A stretch of 64,000 nt of DNA from Caenorhabditis elegans (GCF_000002985.6 NC_003281.10:4030001-4094000), one strand, 5' to 3'; counted from the first letter of the stretch, positions 13,095 to 22,934 are shown. Numbers and translations: made by a program. The notes: generated by a model from the letters alone, not told the origin.

Positions 13095-14903
13095 TTAATC
13101 GTACGACCAGCAGGGTTGTGGATGCTGCTGTTGCGAGTGGAGCATTGACCAGTTGTGGATGTTCCGTTGACCCGTATATCGTGCCGAAGCGTTGCGGAGT
13201 CGTTGGCTTCGTCGTAAAGAATGACTTAGGTCGGTGGCTGGTAGATCACTTGAGACGTTCGTGAGCACTGTAGACTTCATTGATCGCATTGTAGGCTTGG
13301 ACGTTGATTGATGACTTGGCACTTTGCTATTACTCTTCTTTAGTTCTTTAGGTCTTCCACGAGCCATGTTAGCATCGGAATCCCCATTAGGTAAAACCAA
13401 TGAATTGTTGTCAGCATCGCCACCGTCCTCCCTCGACAAACCAACACGTTGAGAAGCTGGGAGCAAACTATCTGCGGACAAACCTGCAGAATAAAAAATA
13501 TTAGTTTCCCCCCCGTGGACCCTCGGACTCGAAACGTGATTAAAACCAGGAGAATTGTTAAACTTATCCGAATGATTGGCAAAAGTGAAGAACATCGGAT
13601 AAATTGTATCCTCAAATTTCTCCACACTGCTCTTGTCTCCGTATCTCAACCGTAACTGGTTAACATGAGAACGTTGGAGCCTCGAGCCAACTTGCACTTC
13701 GTACAACACCGAACCAATCTTCCGCGAAACAACTCCATAATCCCATTCCGACTTATTTCCATGTTGAACCTTGACATAAACTTGTTGACCAACCTGGAAA
13801 TGTTTAGCGCGCGTACCGTTGCGTGAATCATACTGCTGTTTCATCTTTTTCTGGTATTCAGAAAGATCAGCTTGATGATTTGCGTCTGGCTTCGGCATCA
13901 ACAACGACATAGTTGTTCTGATTGATCTACCAAAGTGACATTCAGCTGGTGTAGCACCAGACAAAGCGGAATGCGGCGTATTGCGGTAACTAATAAGAAA
14001 TTTGTTCAGAATCTGTTGATTGACTGAACCTTCTCCTTTGATCTTGGCGATACCTCTCTTGAGAGTATCCACGAAGCGCTCTGCAGCTCCGTTAGATCTT
14101 GGATAATAAGTAGCAGATGTCTTGTGAATAATTCCATGAGACTCACACATCTTTTTGAAGAAGTGACTGGTAAATTGTGTACCATTATCACTAACAAGAA
14201 CTTCCGGGTAACCATGAATTGAAAAAATCTCTTCCATCAGATCCACCGTTGACATGGCAGAAATGCTTCTTGTCAATTTGACCTCCGCGTACTTGGACTT
14301 AGCATCAACGACAACCAATAACCACTGTCCATTTAGTGGTCCACAGAAATCAACATGAATTCGTGTCCAAGGTTTTTCTGGTTCCGGCCAAAGTTTTAAT
14401 GGAACAACTCTTGGCATTTTGGCGTTTTCTTGACAGTTGTTGCATTGACGTACAAGTTTCTCAATCTCCGAATCGAGACCTCTCCAGAAGACAAAAGAAC
14501 GAGCTTTTTGTTTCATGTGCACTACTCCTGGATGACCGTCATGTAACTGTTTTAGAACCATTGATTGTAGCTGTTTTGGCACAATTACCCGATCATCAAC
14601 AAGTAAACAACCTTGTATGATCTTCAAACGATCCTTGAGTCGACTCCAGTACTTCTCGATATCGGTATCCGGTTTTGATTTCCAGGAATTATCCGATAAC
14701 AATTTCATCACCGCGGAGACTTCATAGTCTTTCTCAGAAGCTACTTGAATGTCTTCTTGCATGACTGGAGTGAAGTTGGAACTCAAGGAATCATCGTTGT
14801 CATCGTCCCAGATTTCGGCGATAACCACATCATCTTGATTACGTGGAAATTCCTGAATCATACGAGACAACCAGTCGGCTTTGGCAAATTTGGAAGTGGA
14901 CAA
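13095..14903 (-). CDS. retrotransposon integrase region of pol
   Basis: 602-codon frame. The N-terminal zinc motif has His121/His124 (HDGHPG) and Cys154/Cys157 (CNNC). The core shows IHVDFCGPL (Asp185), VSDNGTQF (Asp239) and NGAAERF (Glu275), giving the D,D(35)E triad with 35 residues between the last two. A long C-terminal extension (about residues 430-602) is rich in Ser, Arg and Asn and has no chromodomain that I can see. Its first residues belong to the RNase H-integrase linker, which is in another frame upstream, so a frame break lies within about 14858-14903. The listed start is only the first methionine of the open frame. Confidence 0.88.
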   Translation of the reverse strand: MSTSKFAKADWLSRMIQEFPRNQDDVVIAEIWDDDNDDSLSSNFTPVMQEDIQVASEKDYEVSAVMKLLSDNSWKSKPDTDIEKYWSRLKDRLKIIQGCLLVDDRVIVPKQLQSMVLKQLHDGHPGVVHMKQKARSFVFWRGLDSEIEKLVRQCNNCQENAKMPRVVPLKLWPEPEKPWTRIHVDFCGPLNGQWLLVVVDAKSKYAEVKLTRSISAMSTVDLMEEIFSIHGYPEVLVSDNGTQFTSHFFKKMCESHGIIHKTSATYYPRSNGAAERFVDTLKRGIAKIKGEGSVNQQILNKFLISYRNTPHSALSGATPAECHFGRSIRTTMSLLMPKPDANHQADLSEYQKKMKQQYDSRNGTRAKHFQVGQQVYVKVQHGNKSEWDYGVVSRKIGSVLYEVQVGSRLQRSHVNQLRLRYGDKSSVEKFEDTIYPMFFTFANHSDKFNNSPGFNHVSSPRVHGGETNIFYSAGLSADSLLPASQRVGLSREDGGDADNNSLVLPNGDSDANMARGRPKELKKSNSKVPSHQSTSKPTMRSMKSTVLTNVSSDLPATDLSHSLRRSQRLRNASARYTGQRNIHNWSMLHSQQQHPQPCWSYD

Positions 14904-16483
14904 CTCAAATCGAAGTCATATGACATGAGGGTTGTGGCCCAGCGCACAAGTCGATTTTGCGAATGAACTGGTAAGTCTTTCTTCGAACCGAAGATTGCGA
15001 GAAGCGGTTGGTGATCTGTCTGAAGCTTAAATTTTCTTCCGAAAATAAATTTGTGAGCTTTCTTGATTGTAAAGATCAACGCCAATCCTTCCTTCTCGAT
15101 TTGACTGTACTTTTGTTCAGTAGCTGTAAGCGATCGAGCATAGTGAGCAATGGGAACTTCGACACCGTCTGGATTGACGTGACAAAGAACACCTCCTATT
15201 CCGTAGTTGCTTGCATCAGCGGCAACAATTATAGGCCAATCTTCGTGAAAGTGGGACAACATAGTCGCATCAGCAACTGTATTCTTGAGCTTCTCAAAAG
15301 CGATTTGCTCAGTTTTTGTCCACGACCATTCGACATCCTTTTTCATGAGTCTGTCGAGTGGCCCTCTCAATTCCGACATTTTCGGAACGAACCGACTGTA
15401 GAAACACACAGCACCCAAAAATGATGATAGCTGTTTTTGATCTCCTGGCGCCTTCATCGAACGGATTTTTGACGCTTTGTTTGGGTCTGGTCGACGACCT
15501 TTTTCATCCACGATGAATCCCAGAAACGAGATCTCCGAGACTGCAAACATGCACTTCTCAGGACTGACTCGAAATCCATATTCACGGATTCGATCAAAGA
15601 GTTGACGCAGGATGGCTTCATGTTCGTCGTAAGAACTAGCAGCAATAATCAAATCATCCAGATAAGCAGACACTCCAGGAATGCCCGAAATCAGCTTATC
15701 CACTATCTTCTGAAACACTGCCGGTGCAGGCTTCAACCCAAAAGCCATTCTCACGTATTTGAATAGACCTAGGTGAGTATTGATGACTGCTAACTCTTGA
15801 GATTCGTCATCTAACTCAATTTGAAGATAGGCGTCACGAAAGTCAATCTTTGAAAAGACTGAACCTTTCAACTTGGCGAATAAATCTTCGCATGTGGGAA
15901 GCGGATGAATTTCATCTTTTAGAGCTGAATTAAGACCTGAACATTTGAAATCTGCACAGACTCTAATCTTATTCGACTCCTTTTTCCTTATGACTACAAT
16001 TGGAGCAGCCCATTTGGAATAGGTGATTGGTGTGATGACACCCATATCTTTCAGTCGAAATAACTCTTTCTCCACAGCTTCGCGAGATCCAAAAGGTACT
16101 GGACGAGCTTTTTTGAATACCGGTTTTATACCTTCTTCAGTACGTAATTGAGCTTTTTCTTTAATACAAAGACCCAATTCGTCAGAAAACACGTCAGGAT
16201 ATTCCCTTTTGAGAGTCTCGGCAAGACGGTTTGCTTCGCTATCAGTGTTGACAACAACCTGATTAACCATAATAGCAATGGCAGCACGCATTTCTGGAGA
16301 GTGGTTCAACCAACTCGTCCCGATCAAGTTTGTGTCTCGGTCGCACACGTACACATAGTCTGTGTAATCGACCTCTTTGAGTTTGAAATTGACACGAACT
16401 CGACCCTTAACCGTCATTGGTGTCCCATTCGCGCAGCAAATGCTATGAGTAACTTTTTGCAAAAACAACCAATTTCTTTCCAA
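14858..16483 (-). CDS. retrotransposon protease C-part, reverse transcriptase and RNase H
   Basis: 541-codon frame, part of a pol polyprotein. The first 60 residues are the second half of the aspartic protease, including IGTSWLN. Reverse transcriptase follows, with SKIDFRDAYLQI (about 211-222) and the catalytic YLDDL (274-278). RNase H shows AADASNYGIGGVL and TDHQPLL. The frame stops at 14858, where the linker to integrase continues in another frame. It overlaps the gag frame by about 70 bases. Catalytic residues appear intact; the expression route is broken or recoded. Confidence 0.9.
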   Translation of the reverse strand: MERNWLFLQKVTHSICCANGTPMTVKGRVRVNFKLKEVDYTDYVYVCDRDTNLIGTSWLNHSPEMRAAIAIMVNQVVVNTDSEANRLAETLKREYPDVFSDELGLCIKEKAQLRTEEGIKPVFKKARPVPFGSREAVEKELFRLKDMGVITPITYSKWAAPIVVIRKKESNKIRVCADFKCSGLNSALKDEIHPLPTCEDLFAKLKGSVFSKIDFRDAYLQIELDDESQELAVINTHLGLFKYVRMAFGLKPAPAVFQKIVDKLISGIPGVSAYLDDLIIAASSYDEHEAILRQLFDRIREYGFRVSPEKCMFAVSEISFLGFIVDEKGRRPDPNKASKIRSMKAPGDQKQLSSFLGAVCFYSRFVPKMSELRGPLDRLMKKDVEWSWTKTEQIAFEKLKNTVADATMLSHFHEDWPIIVAADASNYGIGGVLCHVNPDGVEVPIAHYARSLTATEQKYSQIEKEGLALIFTIKKAHKFIFGRKFKLQTDHQPLLAIFGSKKDLPVHSQNRLVRWATTLMSYDFDLSCPLPNLPKPTGCLV

Positions 16484-17703
16484 CTATCGACGTTAATCAA
16501 CGTGATTTGACTGCCTGTATCTAGAAGGAACGCTAAATCTTTATCTTCAACAGTCACAGTCAGGCTGTGCTTCGATGGTTCAGATTCAACTTCTAATCCG
16601 CCAACTTCGATGATTTGACATCTTTTACCATTCTTTGGAACAGCATTAGAATTGTTGTTTGAATTATTTGGACAATTCGGAGCAGTATGGCCGGATTTTT
16701 TACAGGTAAAACATGTTGGAATGAATTCCTTTTTCTCATTTCCAGACTTGGAATGTTTCTGCTTCTGCTTAAACTTCTTCTTTTTGGGAGTGCGAGGATC
16801 AACTTTGTTCACCTCGACTGCTTGTTGAGGAGTAGGCTTGACTGGAAGAGCTGAGACGACCTTAGTTTGTTGTTTCATTTGGATGAAACGGATCCATTCG
16901 TCGTGGATATCTGAAAGCTTGAGCTTTTCGCCCTTCTTTTCAGCTGTTTCACAAAACTGCATAAGATAAGCTTTAGCCGGATTGTCTCCAGGCGCATCTA
17001 ATCCACGCAAGAATATGAATACAGACCACTCGTCAGTAGACATGGATGCAAGTTTTGCTTCTAGGACTGCGTCTCCAACTCGGTTTGAGTATTCCAGTGG
17101 GTCTAGTGATTCTCCATTAGCGCGCGAAATTTGAAGACATTGTTGTCTCCGCATCATCATCGAGCGATGAGAACCAAACGCTTTGGTGAGATTTTGGAGA
17201 GTTTCCGTGAATGGAATTCCGAGAAAATCTGTCACATCTCTTTGTGAATCCACGTAGCGATGATATGCCGATTCTTCAAGACATTCTAAAAGCATTCTGT
17301 TTCGTTCGCGTTCAGTTAAGTCTTTGCCATCCTCCGTGAAGGTTAGCTGGTAGCGCGACCACCATCTTTTGAAGGTGTCGGGCTCCGTAACTGAATATTG
17401 AAACTTTGGAACGCGCTTGATTAAATCAGACATTATACGCGCATTATTTTGAACGCGGGATTCACCCCCAGCAGCCTGTCTAGGCATTTCCCCAGAACCA
17501 CTAGCCTCACGGAGAAAACGATTCTCCTCCATCAACTTTTCGGTAAGCGCGAGCTGACGCTCAGCGTTTTTAGTCTGTGTTTCAAGAGCTAAACGCGACG
17601 CTCTCCCTTGAGCCTCCATTTGGGCTCTCATAGCGGCAAGAGTTTGCAGGAGAGCTGCATTAGCATCCCCCTCTGCTTTATTATCTTTCTTACCTCCCGG
17701 CAT
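16414..17703 (-). CDS. retrotransposon gag with zinc knuckle and start of protease
   Basis: 429 codons. A gag-like helical region is followed by a CCHC knuckle (CFTCKKSGHTAPNC, about 331-344), a basic linker, and the protease active site LLDTGSQ (Asp about 395). The frame ends 30 residues later while the protease continues in the -1 frame, so full protease needs a ribosomal frameshift or reflects a mutation. The start codon is only 24 bases after the 5' LTR, so the leader between LTR and gag is almost entirely primer-binding site. Confidence 0.88.
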   Translation of the reverse strand: MPGGKKDNKAEGDANAALLQTLAAMRAQMEAQGRASRLALETQTKNAERQLALTEKLMEENRFLREASGSGEMPRQAAGGESRVQNNARIMSDLIKRVPKFQYSVTEPDTFKRWWSRYQLTFTEDGKDLTERERNRMLLECLEESAYHRYVDSQRDVTDFLGIPFTETLQNLTKAFGSHRSMMMRRQQCLQISRANGESLDPLEYSNRVGDAVLEAKLASMSTDEWSVFIFLRGLDAPGDNPAKAYLMQFCETAEKKGEKLKLSDIHDEWIRFIQMKQQTKVVSALPVKPTPQQAVEVNKVDPRTPKKKKFKQKQKHSKSGNEKKEFIPTCFTCKKSGHTAPNCPNNSNNNSNAVPKNGKRCQIIEVGGLEVESEPSKHSLTVTVEDKDLAFLLDTGSQITLINVDSWKEIGCFCKKLLIAFAARMGHQ

Positions 17704-17710
17704 TTGTTCG

Positions 17711-17727
17711 AAGTCCTGATCGCCAAT
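17711..17727 (-). other. presumed tRNA primer-binding site
   Basis: One or two bases inside the 5' LTR the minus strand reads TTGGCGATCAGGACTTCG. It contains TGG, the complement of a tRNA CCA end, at the usual position. I could not match the following bases to a known tRNA 3' half, so position is supported but primer identity is open. Confidence 0.5.
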
Positions 17728-17945
17728 TGTTATGTATTGATATTGTAGAAGAGTTTATTGAGCAAGAAATAAGCAATATTGTAGTTAGCAGGTGTGCAGG
17801 ATAGAGAGTATATTAGATACTCGTGAAAAGTAAGAACTGAATTGTCATCATAATAAATAACCAATACGTGGAATGTTGTGATAAGATCTTTACGTCCGGG
17901 CGAACACGTTAGTGCCACACAGGACGTTCACGTGACTTCCCAACA
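17728..17945 (-). repeat. 5' LTR
   Basis: 218 bases matching the copy at 12835-13052 and followed by the second TTTAG target copy at 17946-17950. It carries the element's promoter, as expected for an LTR. Confidence 0.93.
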
Positions 17946-18007
17946 TTTAGTGAAATTCTAAAGTTTTTTTTTTCAATTATTAAAAAAAAAATTCCCTGTT
18001 TAAATAT

Positions 18008-18096
18008 CCTCCAAAATAAGATCTACAAGACCAATCAGTGATTGGCTTTGTGAGCAGAGCAAATCGCTGATTGTTCTTGTAGTTTTCATTTTGGAG
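18008..18096. repeat. 89-base hairpin with about 37-base arms
   Basis: The arms begin and end CCTCCAAAAT / ATTTTGGAGG and share CTACAAGA and CAATCAG blocks, with a few mismatches and a loop of about 15-17 bases. The size and imperfect pairing resemble a microRNA precursor, but a tiny foldback transposon is equally possible. It lies just right of the rcq-5 duplicate. Confidence 0.6.
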
Positions 18097-18189
18097 GGAA
18101 TTAAAACATGGATTTGTGAGCGTCTTTTTGGGTTTTCAGATGGATTTCTTTGTTTTTTGGTGACAGTCCTAATTATTACATATTCAGAT

Positions 18190-18330
18190 TACTCAGAGGC
18201 AAGATTTTGCGCCGCAAAATACGGTATCGGGTCCCATCACAATAACTGTTTGCTGATTGCAAAAAGGTGTGAAGTGTTCTTTAAAGAGAGTACTGTAGGT
18301 TCAAACTTTTGTCTCTGTGAGATTTTCATT
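18190..18330. repeat. half copy of the GGTACCGTA/GTCTCGAC repeat family
   Basis: Carries TTTTGCGCCGCAAAATACGG and TATCGGGTCCC followed by a GCAAAAAGGTGTG block and AGAGTACTGTAGGTTCAAAC. The same order of blocks occurs at 24490-24730. Confidence 0.55.
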
Positions 18331-18734
18331 GATTTTTCATACTTTTCTCAGGATTTATAAAATGCATGTTTTTGTTGGTATATTTAATTTTTTAAGTAAT
18401 TTTTTTTTTGAAAAATTGATGAAAATTCCTTAAAGGTGGACTCCACTCACAAGGAAAGTATTTCAGCTCACTTTTAGACTTCCGAATGAAACTTATGTCA
18501 TTCGAAAGTAGACCTTTAGACTAGTTCATTACTAAAAAAAATTATCTGCAGATAAGCACTTTGAAGTGGGTAAAAACTCAGATAACATAGATTCACCTCT
18601 AATTAGCAAAAACCCATTTCTAATTAGCTATTTCGACCAGTTCTAGAGTCACCGTAATTAGAAATGCTTTTCAGTCGATTAGAAGTGCCTTTCTTGCTAA
18701 TTAGAAGTGGTTTTCGATATCGAAAATGAAAATC

Positions 18735-18905
18735 TTTTTTTTGACAGTTTCCTGTCCCCGCCGTTGTTCCCACCCTTTCTGACCCTGCCGTCCGTCTCAT
18801 TCCGGGATACCACTTCTGCCACATCTTGCTGTTCTTGCTGGGGATTGAACTAATAACGCCGACGCCCTTACCTGTTGGGCTATGGTGCCTCGCGCGAGGT
18901 TGCTA
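18735..18905 (-). mobile_element. tRNA-derived SINE-like sequence
   Basis: On the minus strand a tRNA-like head has an A-box-like TAGCCCAACAGG (18871-18882) and a B-box-like TTAGTTCAATCCCC (18840-18853). The 17-base gap is shorter than in the other SINE-like unit here. About 100 bases of GC-rich unrelated sequence follow. There is no proper cloverleaf or CCA-end stem, so it is not a tRNA gene. Confidence 0.5.
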
Positions 18906-19920
18906 ATGAAAGCAACTTAAATAACAAATTCATTCTCTTGGAACGCAACAACTGCATCATTTAAAATTCTTTCGCATACAATTTTTATGTAATCGATACA
19001 TGATTGGGAAACCCACACGACAATAAAACACAATTGCTAAATTTTCCCGAATCATTTCTCGATCTACATATTGACGAGTGCAGCGTGACCCAGAACATCT
19101 TCTGCTCGAACTGTAAGAGTTGTTTGTCATGGATATTCGGGATTTTAGAGGTCTCTTTCTCCGATTATTTAACATTATATCAAGATGGTGAGCGTCGTTA
19201 TGGTGTGCGACGGAATGCTCTCATCCAGAAATTTTCTATGGAAATAACCGTAAACTATTGATTTCCCCCCCCCTCCCCCCTGGTATTCCTTTTTGACATT
19301 TCTGCGCGGCAGCTGGTCGCGCGGTGTCTGTTAACTTATCCTCTCTGGCTGTTACAACCTAAAGTCTGGGTCACGAGTGTTACAATGCAGTACGTCACAT
19401 TATACGCAAGCCCACACTACAGATATTACTCTGGACTGAGCCATTTTTCTTTGAATCGTGAATAAATTGATTCTGATTACTTTTGAAAATAATCGCAATG
19501 AAATCTTTTAAACTGTTTTCATTACCATTTATTTGCTTCAAACGTGTTATTAAACAGATGAAACTTCTTGAAATGTAAGTCATTAACTAATCTAAATAGA
19601 TTAACTAAATAGCTAATCGTTCTAAATATAAAATTCTACGTTTCAAAGGATTTTTTTTCACACAATTTACTTTGCAGAGCATGTGAAGATATTAATCAAC
19701 CATCCCATGTTTCTCAGGTGTCACACTGTTTATATTACTGGAGGATATCCATTATACTTTTCTGACAGGAAAAATCAATCAAATAAGGGAATTGAATGCC
19801 CGATCAGCGTTGAGCACAAAATTTCAACAAAAACAAGTGAGTGACCGTTTTGAATACGTTAGAGGTGCATCGTTTCTAGTGGGATGCTTGTCTGTATTAG
19901 AAATAAAAATGAAAAATATT

Positions 19921-20455
19921 AAAGGTGGGGTGCCGAAATTTGAAACTTTGCTTTTTTAGACCCAACATGGTCCAAAACTACCAAAAAATTTCGTAATGAG
20001 ACGTTCTGAAAATTTGTCAAAAAAAGTTATGGCTGCTCAAAAATTTGAATAAGTGGCCCATTTTTAGCTAAAATCTCAAACTTTGGCAACTTCTCGGTGT
20101 CGCAGCGGTTGGAACTTAATTTTTATTTGATTTTAATTCTTTAATTCTTGTTTTGGCATTTTATTTCGTGTTATTTCGTTGATTGAGCTGTTTTTTTGGC
20201 CGATGCGGGCACAAATATGATACAACTTTGTGTCCGCATCGACGGAAAAAGCATCCCAATTAACGAAATAACACGTAATAAAATTCCAAAAAGAGATTTT
20301 AGATTTAAAAAATGTCATTTTTTTCAAAACTTTGAGCGGTCATAACTTTTTTTGAAAAATTTTCAGAGCGGCTCATTACGAAATTTGGTAGTCTTGGACC
20401 ATTTTGGGTCTAAAAAAGCAAAGTCTCAAATTTCGGTACTCTGCCTTTAAGTAAA
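19921..20455. mobile_element. 535-base palindromic element with TTAA ends
   Basis: The outer arms (GCCGAAATTTGAAACTTTGC on the left; GCAAAGTCTCAAATTTCGGT on the right) and the inner arms (TTTATTTCGTGTTATTTCGT; ACGAAATAACACGTAATAAA) are nested and nearly continuous. The centre lies near 20215. Both ends read TTAAAGG outward, consistent with a TTAA target. It is a non-autonomous foldback DNA transposon with no coding capacity. Confidence 0.75.
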
Positions 20456-20930
20456 TTTCGGTGAACACAAAAACATTTTATGCAATTTTTGCCATTAACA
20501 ATGAGGAAAATTGTCTAAAACCTAACTATTTTAACAGCATCGCAAATTCAACCCTTCCTGTTTTTCTTTGCTAATTTACTCTTGTATATCATATTTTAAA
20601 ATTGTGAGACATCAATTCAGATGCAATCGAATTTTTTAGTGGGGCGCCACGGTTTTAATTTTGTGGTCGCTATCAGAGTTAAAAAGGAATCTCTGAAGTA
20701 AGTTAAAACCTTCATTTTTGCTGATACTTTGGCTGAAATTTATTCCTAACCATTCTTGCCAAAAAACGAGTTGTTTCCATGCGATGGCTTGTGCAACTTT
20801 GTGCAACCTAATATTATATATTAAAATAATTCATTACAAATGTTGTTCATTGGGCATGGATTTTGAGGGAAATAAAGTTTCACACTCTAAATTATATTTG
20901 TATATTCTTGTATATTCTACGATTAGTTAG

Positions 20931-22423
20931 AGCTCCACACAAGTTCAAAAAACCTTCCATGTATAAAATCGAAAAAATCAATAATTCTATTGAAGATCTT
21001 CAATGTGGATACATTGCTTATCGAAGCTGCAAGATGGATGACATTTGAAGACTTAAAAACCATGAAATGTGAAATCTCAGTTCTCGATTATAGTATTTTT
21101 CAAGAAGAAGTGTTTAACAAATTTATCCATCACTGGATAGGCGGAGGAAACCCGAGATTAAAACGATTTACCTTGAGAAATGTTGGTCCTTCACCCAATT
21201 GGAACGTAATTTTGAAAGATATCGAATATTCGAAATGGAACAAAAAGAAACGTGCACGTTATTTCATGTAAGACTTTACATACATTTGCAACTTTTAAAC
21301 TGAACATTCAAGAAAATACATTCAGAGCAAGTTCAATTAAATTATCCGTTGCTTTAGCTCCTTCTATAGAGTTCAAGTAAGCGGTTTGAAGCATTCCTTT
21401 CTTTTATTGAGATGGCGTGCTTTTAAAACCAGCCGTTCGCACGCGCAAAGCGCGTGCTCCGACTGGCTCCAAAATAAATTGTTTGAACAAATCTTTTCTT
21501 TTAGCGAATTTTATGAACGTTCTAGAAGATTCTAGAAAAATCGAGAAAGTTAAAGAAATTTCCAGAATATTAAATTTTTTTAGAATTTTTTTTTTTTCAA
21601 CCATTAAATTATTTGAATTTAATTCTTACGTGAATGTTCATTTTAATACTATTTTTATTTTTAGGCTCAGAAAACAACATTACAGATAAAGTTCACGTTT
21701 TTATCAAAGAAAATGTTCCAGAAAAAATGCGGGGTAGAAAAGGAAAAGTGCCAGGAAATCATAGAAGTCTCCAGATTTTTCTAGAAGTTTCCAGGTTTAG
21801 CTAGAAAGTTCAAAAAGTTTCCTGATTATTCTAAAAATTCTAGAATTTTCCAGGTTTTTTAGAACTTTTTAGATTTTTCTCAAGAATTTCAGATTTTTTT
21901 TAGAAATTTCAAGATTTTTCTATAAATTTCCAGAAAAATCTAGAGGTTTCAATATTTTTCTGGAAAGTCCCGCCAAAATTTTTCTCAGAAAATTTGAATT
22001 CAGGATGAAATAGTTTTCTAGTAGTTGGGCGCACTGTGCCCTTTTGATCAATATATCCTCTTTTGATGTATCCCCAACATGTGGGTCAATTGTTGCTTCA
22101 ATACTTACATCCACATCACAAGAAAACGAAGGAAATTAGAGACTGAGCACGAAAAATAGAACTAAAAAAAATTTTCAAAGTCTAATTCGGCCACTAAGCG
22201 TAAGACTACTCAACTTTTCAGAAAATCCTCATCGACACAAAATTGTACAGAGATAATCTTATACAGTTTCAGAACGAGTTTTACATATGGCTTTACCAAA
22301 TGGGATTGTGAAAATGGGCTTGACATTAAAAGAAATGACGGAACGATTGCTACTATCTTATTGAGGTCTACCAACAATTTAGACTTTTTCATTTGGCATG
22401 ATCGCTTTCCAAAGCAATACTAA
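20931..22423 (+). pseudogene. F-box-associated (FBA_2) gene remnant
   Basis: Two exons join in phase, about 20931-21267 and 22273-22423. The first encodes LLIEAARWMTFEDLKTMKCE and then FIHHWIGGGNPRLKRF, the hallmark of the C. elegans type 2 F-box-associated domain. The second encodes DIKRNDGTIATILLRS and ends PKQY, the usual C-terminal part of that domain. I found no F-box or start exon upstream; the first exon appears to begin at an acceptor after an in-frame TAG. The 1-kb intron holds TCTAGAA-rich repeats. It is probably a fragment of a once complete F-box gene, although an undetected 5' exon cannot be excluded. Confidence 0.65.
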
Positions 22424-22545
22424 TTATTGTCTCAGTTAACTTTGTAATATGTATCAAAATGTTTTTTAAAATAAATTACCTGATATTTCATGTCTGCCTA
22501 CATCACTCGTTTCTTTATATTTTTCCTCCGAAAAAAATTTTTATA

Positions 22546-22744
22546 CAAAAATGATGTAACCAAGTGTAAACCATTTTTACACATACAAATCATTTGAGGT
22601 TGAAATTTGAATCTCAAGAAATATTCAAAAACTCAAAAATTATCCGAAAAAATTATATTTTCTATTATAATTTTAGTGTATCGAACTAAATTGATATGTT
22701 TTGTATGTGTTAAAATAGGTTACACTAGGTTACATCATTTTTGC
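22546..22744. repeat. 199-base foldback repeat
   Basis: The left arm CAAAAATGATGTAACCAAGT is mirrored by ACTAGGTTACATCATTTTTG on the right. Inner blocks TTACACATACAAATC and GTATGTGTTAAAATAGG also pair. No coding sequence. It lies about 190 bases downstream of the rcq-5 stop. Confidence 0.75.
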
Positions 22745-22934
22745 AGGAAAAATTAAGAATTTTCGATAAAAAATTTTTTGACGATCGACAAAAAAAAATT
22801 TTTTTTGAACGGATTTTTTTCCACTTTTTTTGTTTTCTAATAATGCATGCTAAATAAAGCAAAATCCGAATGCTCGCTTGTAATTAAAAAAAAATCATGA
22901 TACAAAAAAAAAAGATAAAAATTAAACTGCGTTT

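Larger units (their letters stand above)
12835..17945 (-). mobile_element. Ty3/gypsy-type LTR retrotransposon
   Basis: A 5,111-base element with two 218-base LTRs that look identical, starting TGTTATG and ending CCCAACA. It is flanked on both sides by the 5-base target duplication TTTAG (12830-12834 and 17946-17950). It is read on the minus strand. Protein order is gag, zinc knuckle, protease, reverse transcriptase, RNase H, integrase, with integrase last, which is the Ty3/gypsy order. No envelope-like frame is seen. Identical LTRs suggest a recent insertion, yet the coding region is in three frames, so autonomy is doubtful. It resembles the C. elegans Cer elements, but I cannot say which one. 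Confidence 0.93.
11178..17965 (-). pseudogene. partial duplicate of the 3' end of rcq-5, split by a retrotransposon
   Basis: Sequence from about 11178 to 12834, continuing at 17946-17965, matches the 3' part of rcq-5 (22885-24475) in exons and introns. Copied exons are 11223-11324, 11375-11542, 12358-12639 and 12692-12809. All four keep open frames, phases and splice sites. Differences: the third copied exon is 42 bases (14 codons) shorter, losing a Pro/Arg-rich stretch, and in the zinc-binding exon the parental CKTNCDYC reads CKTNYDYC, losing one cysteine. No helicase exons accompany it, so it cannot encode a helicase. It is probably a segmental duplication remnant; expression is unknown. 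The LTR element sits in what would be the intron before the zinc-binding exon. Confidence 0.8.
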
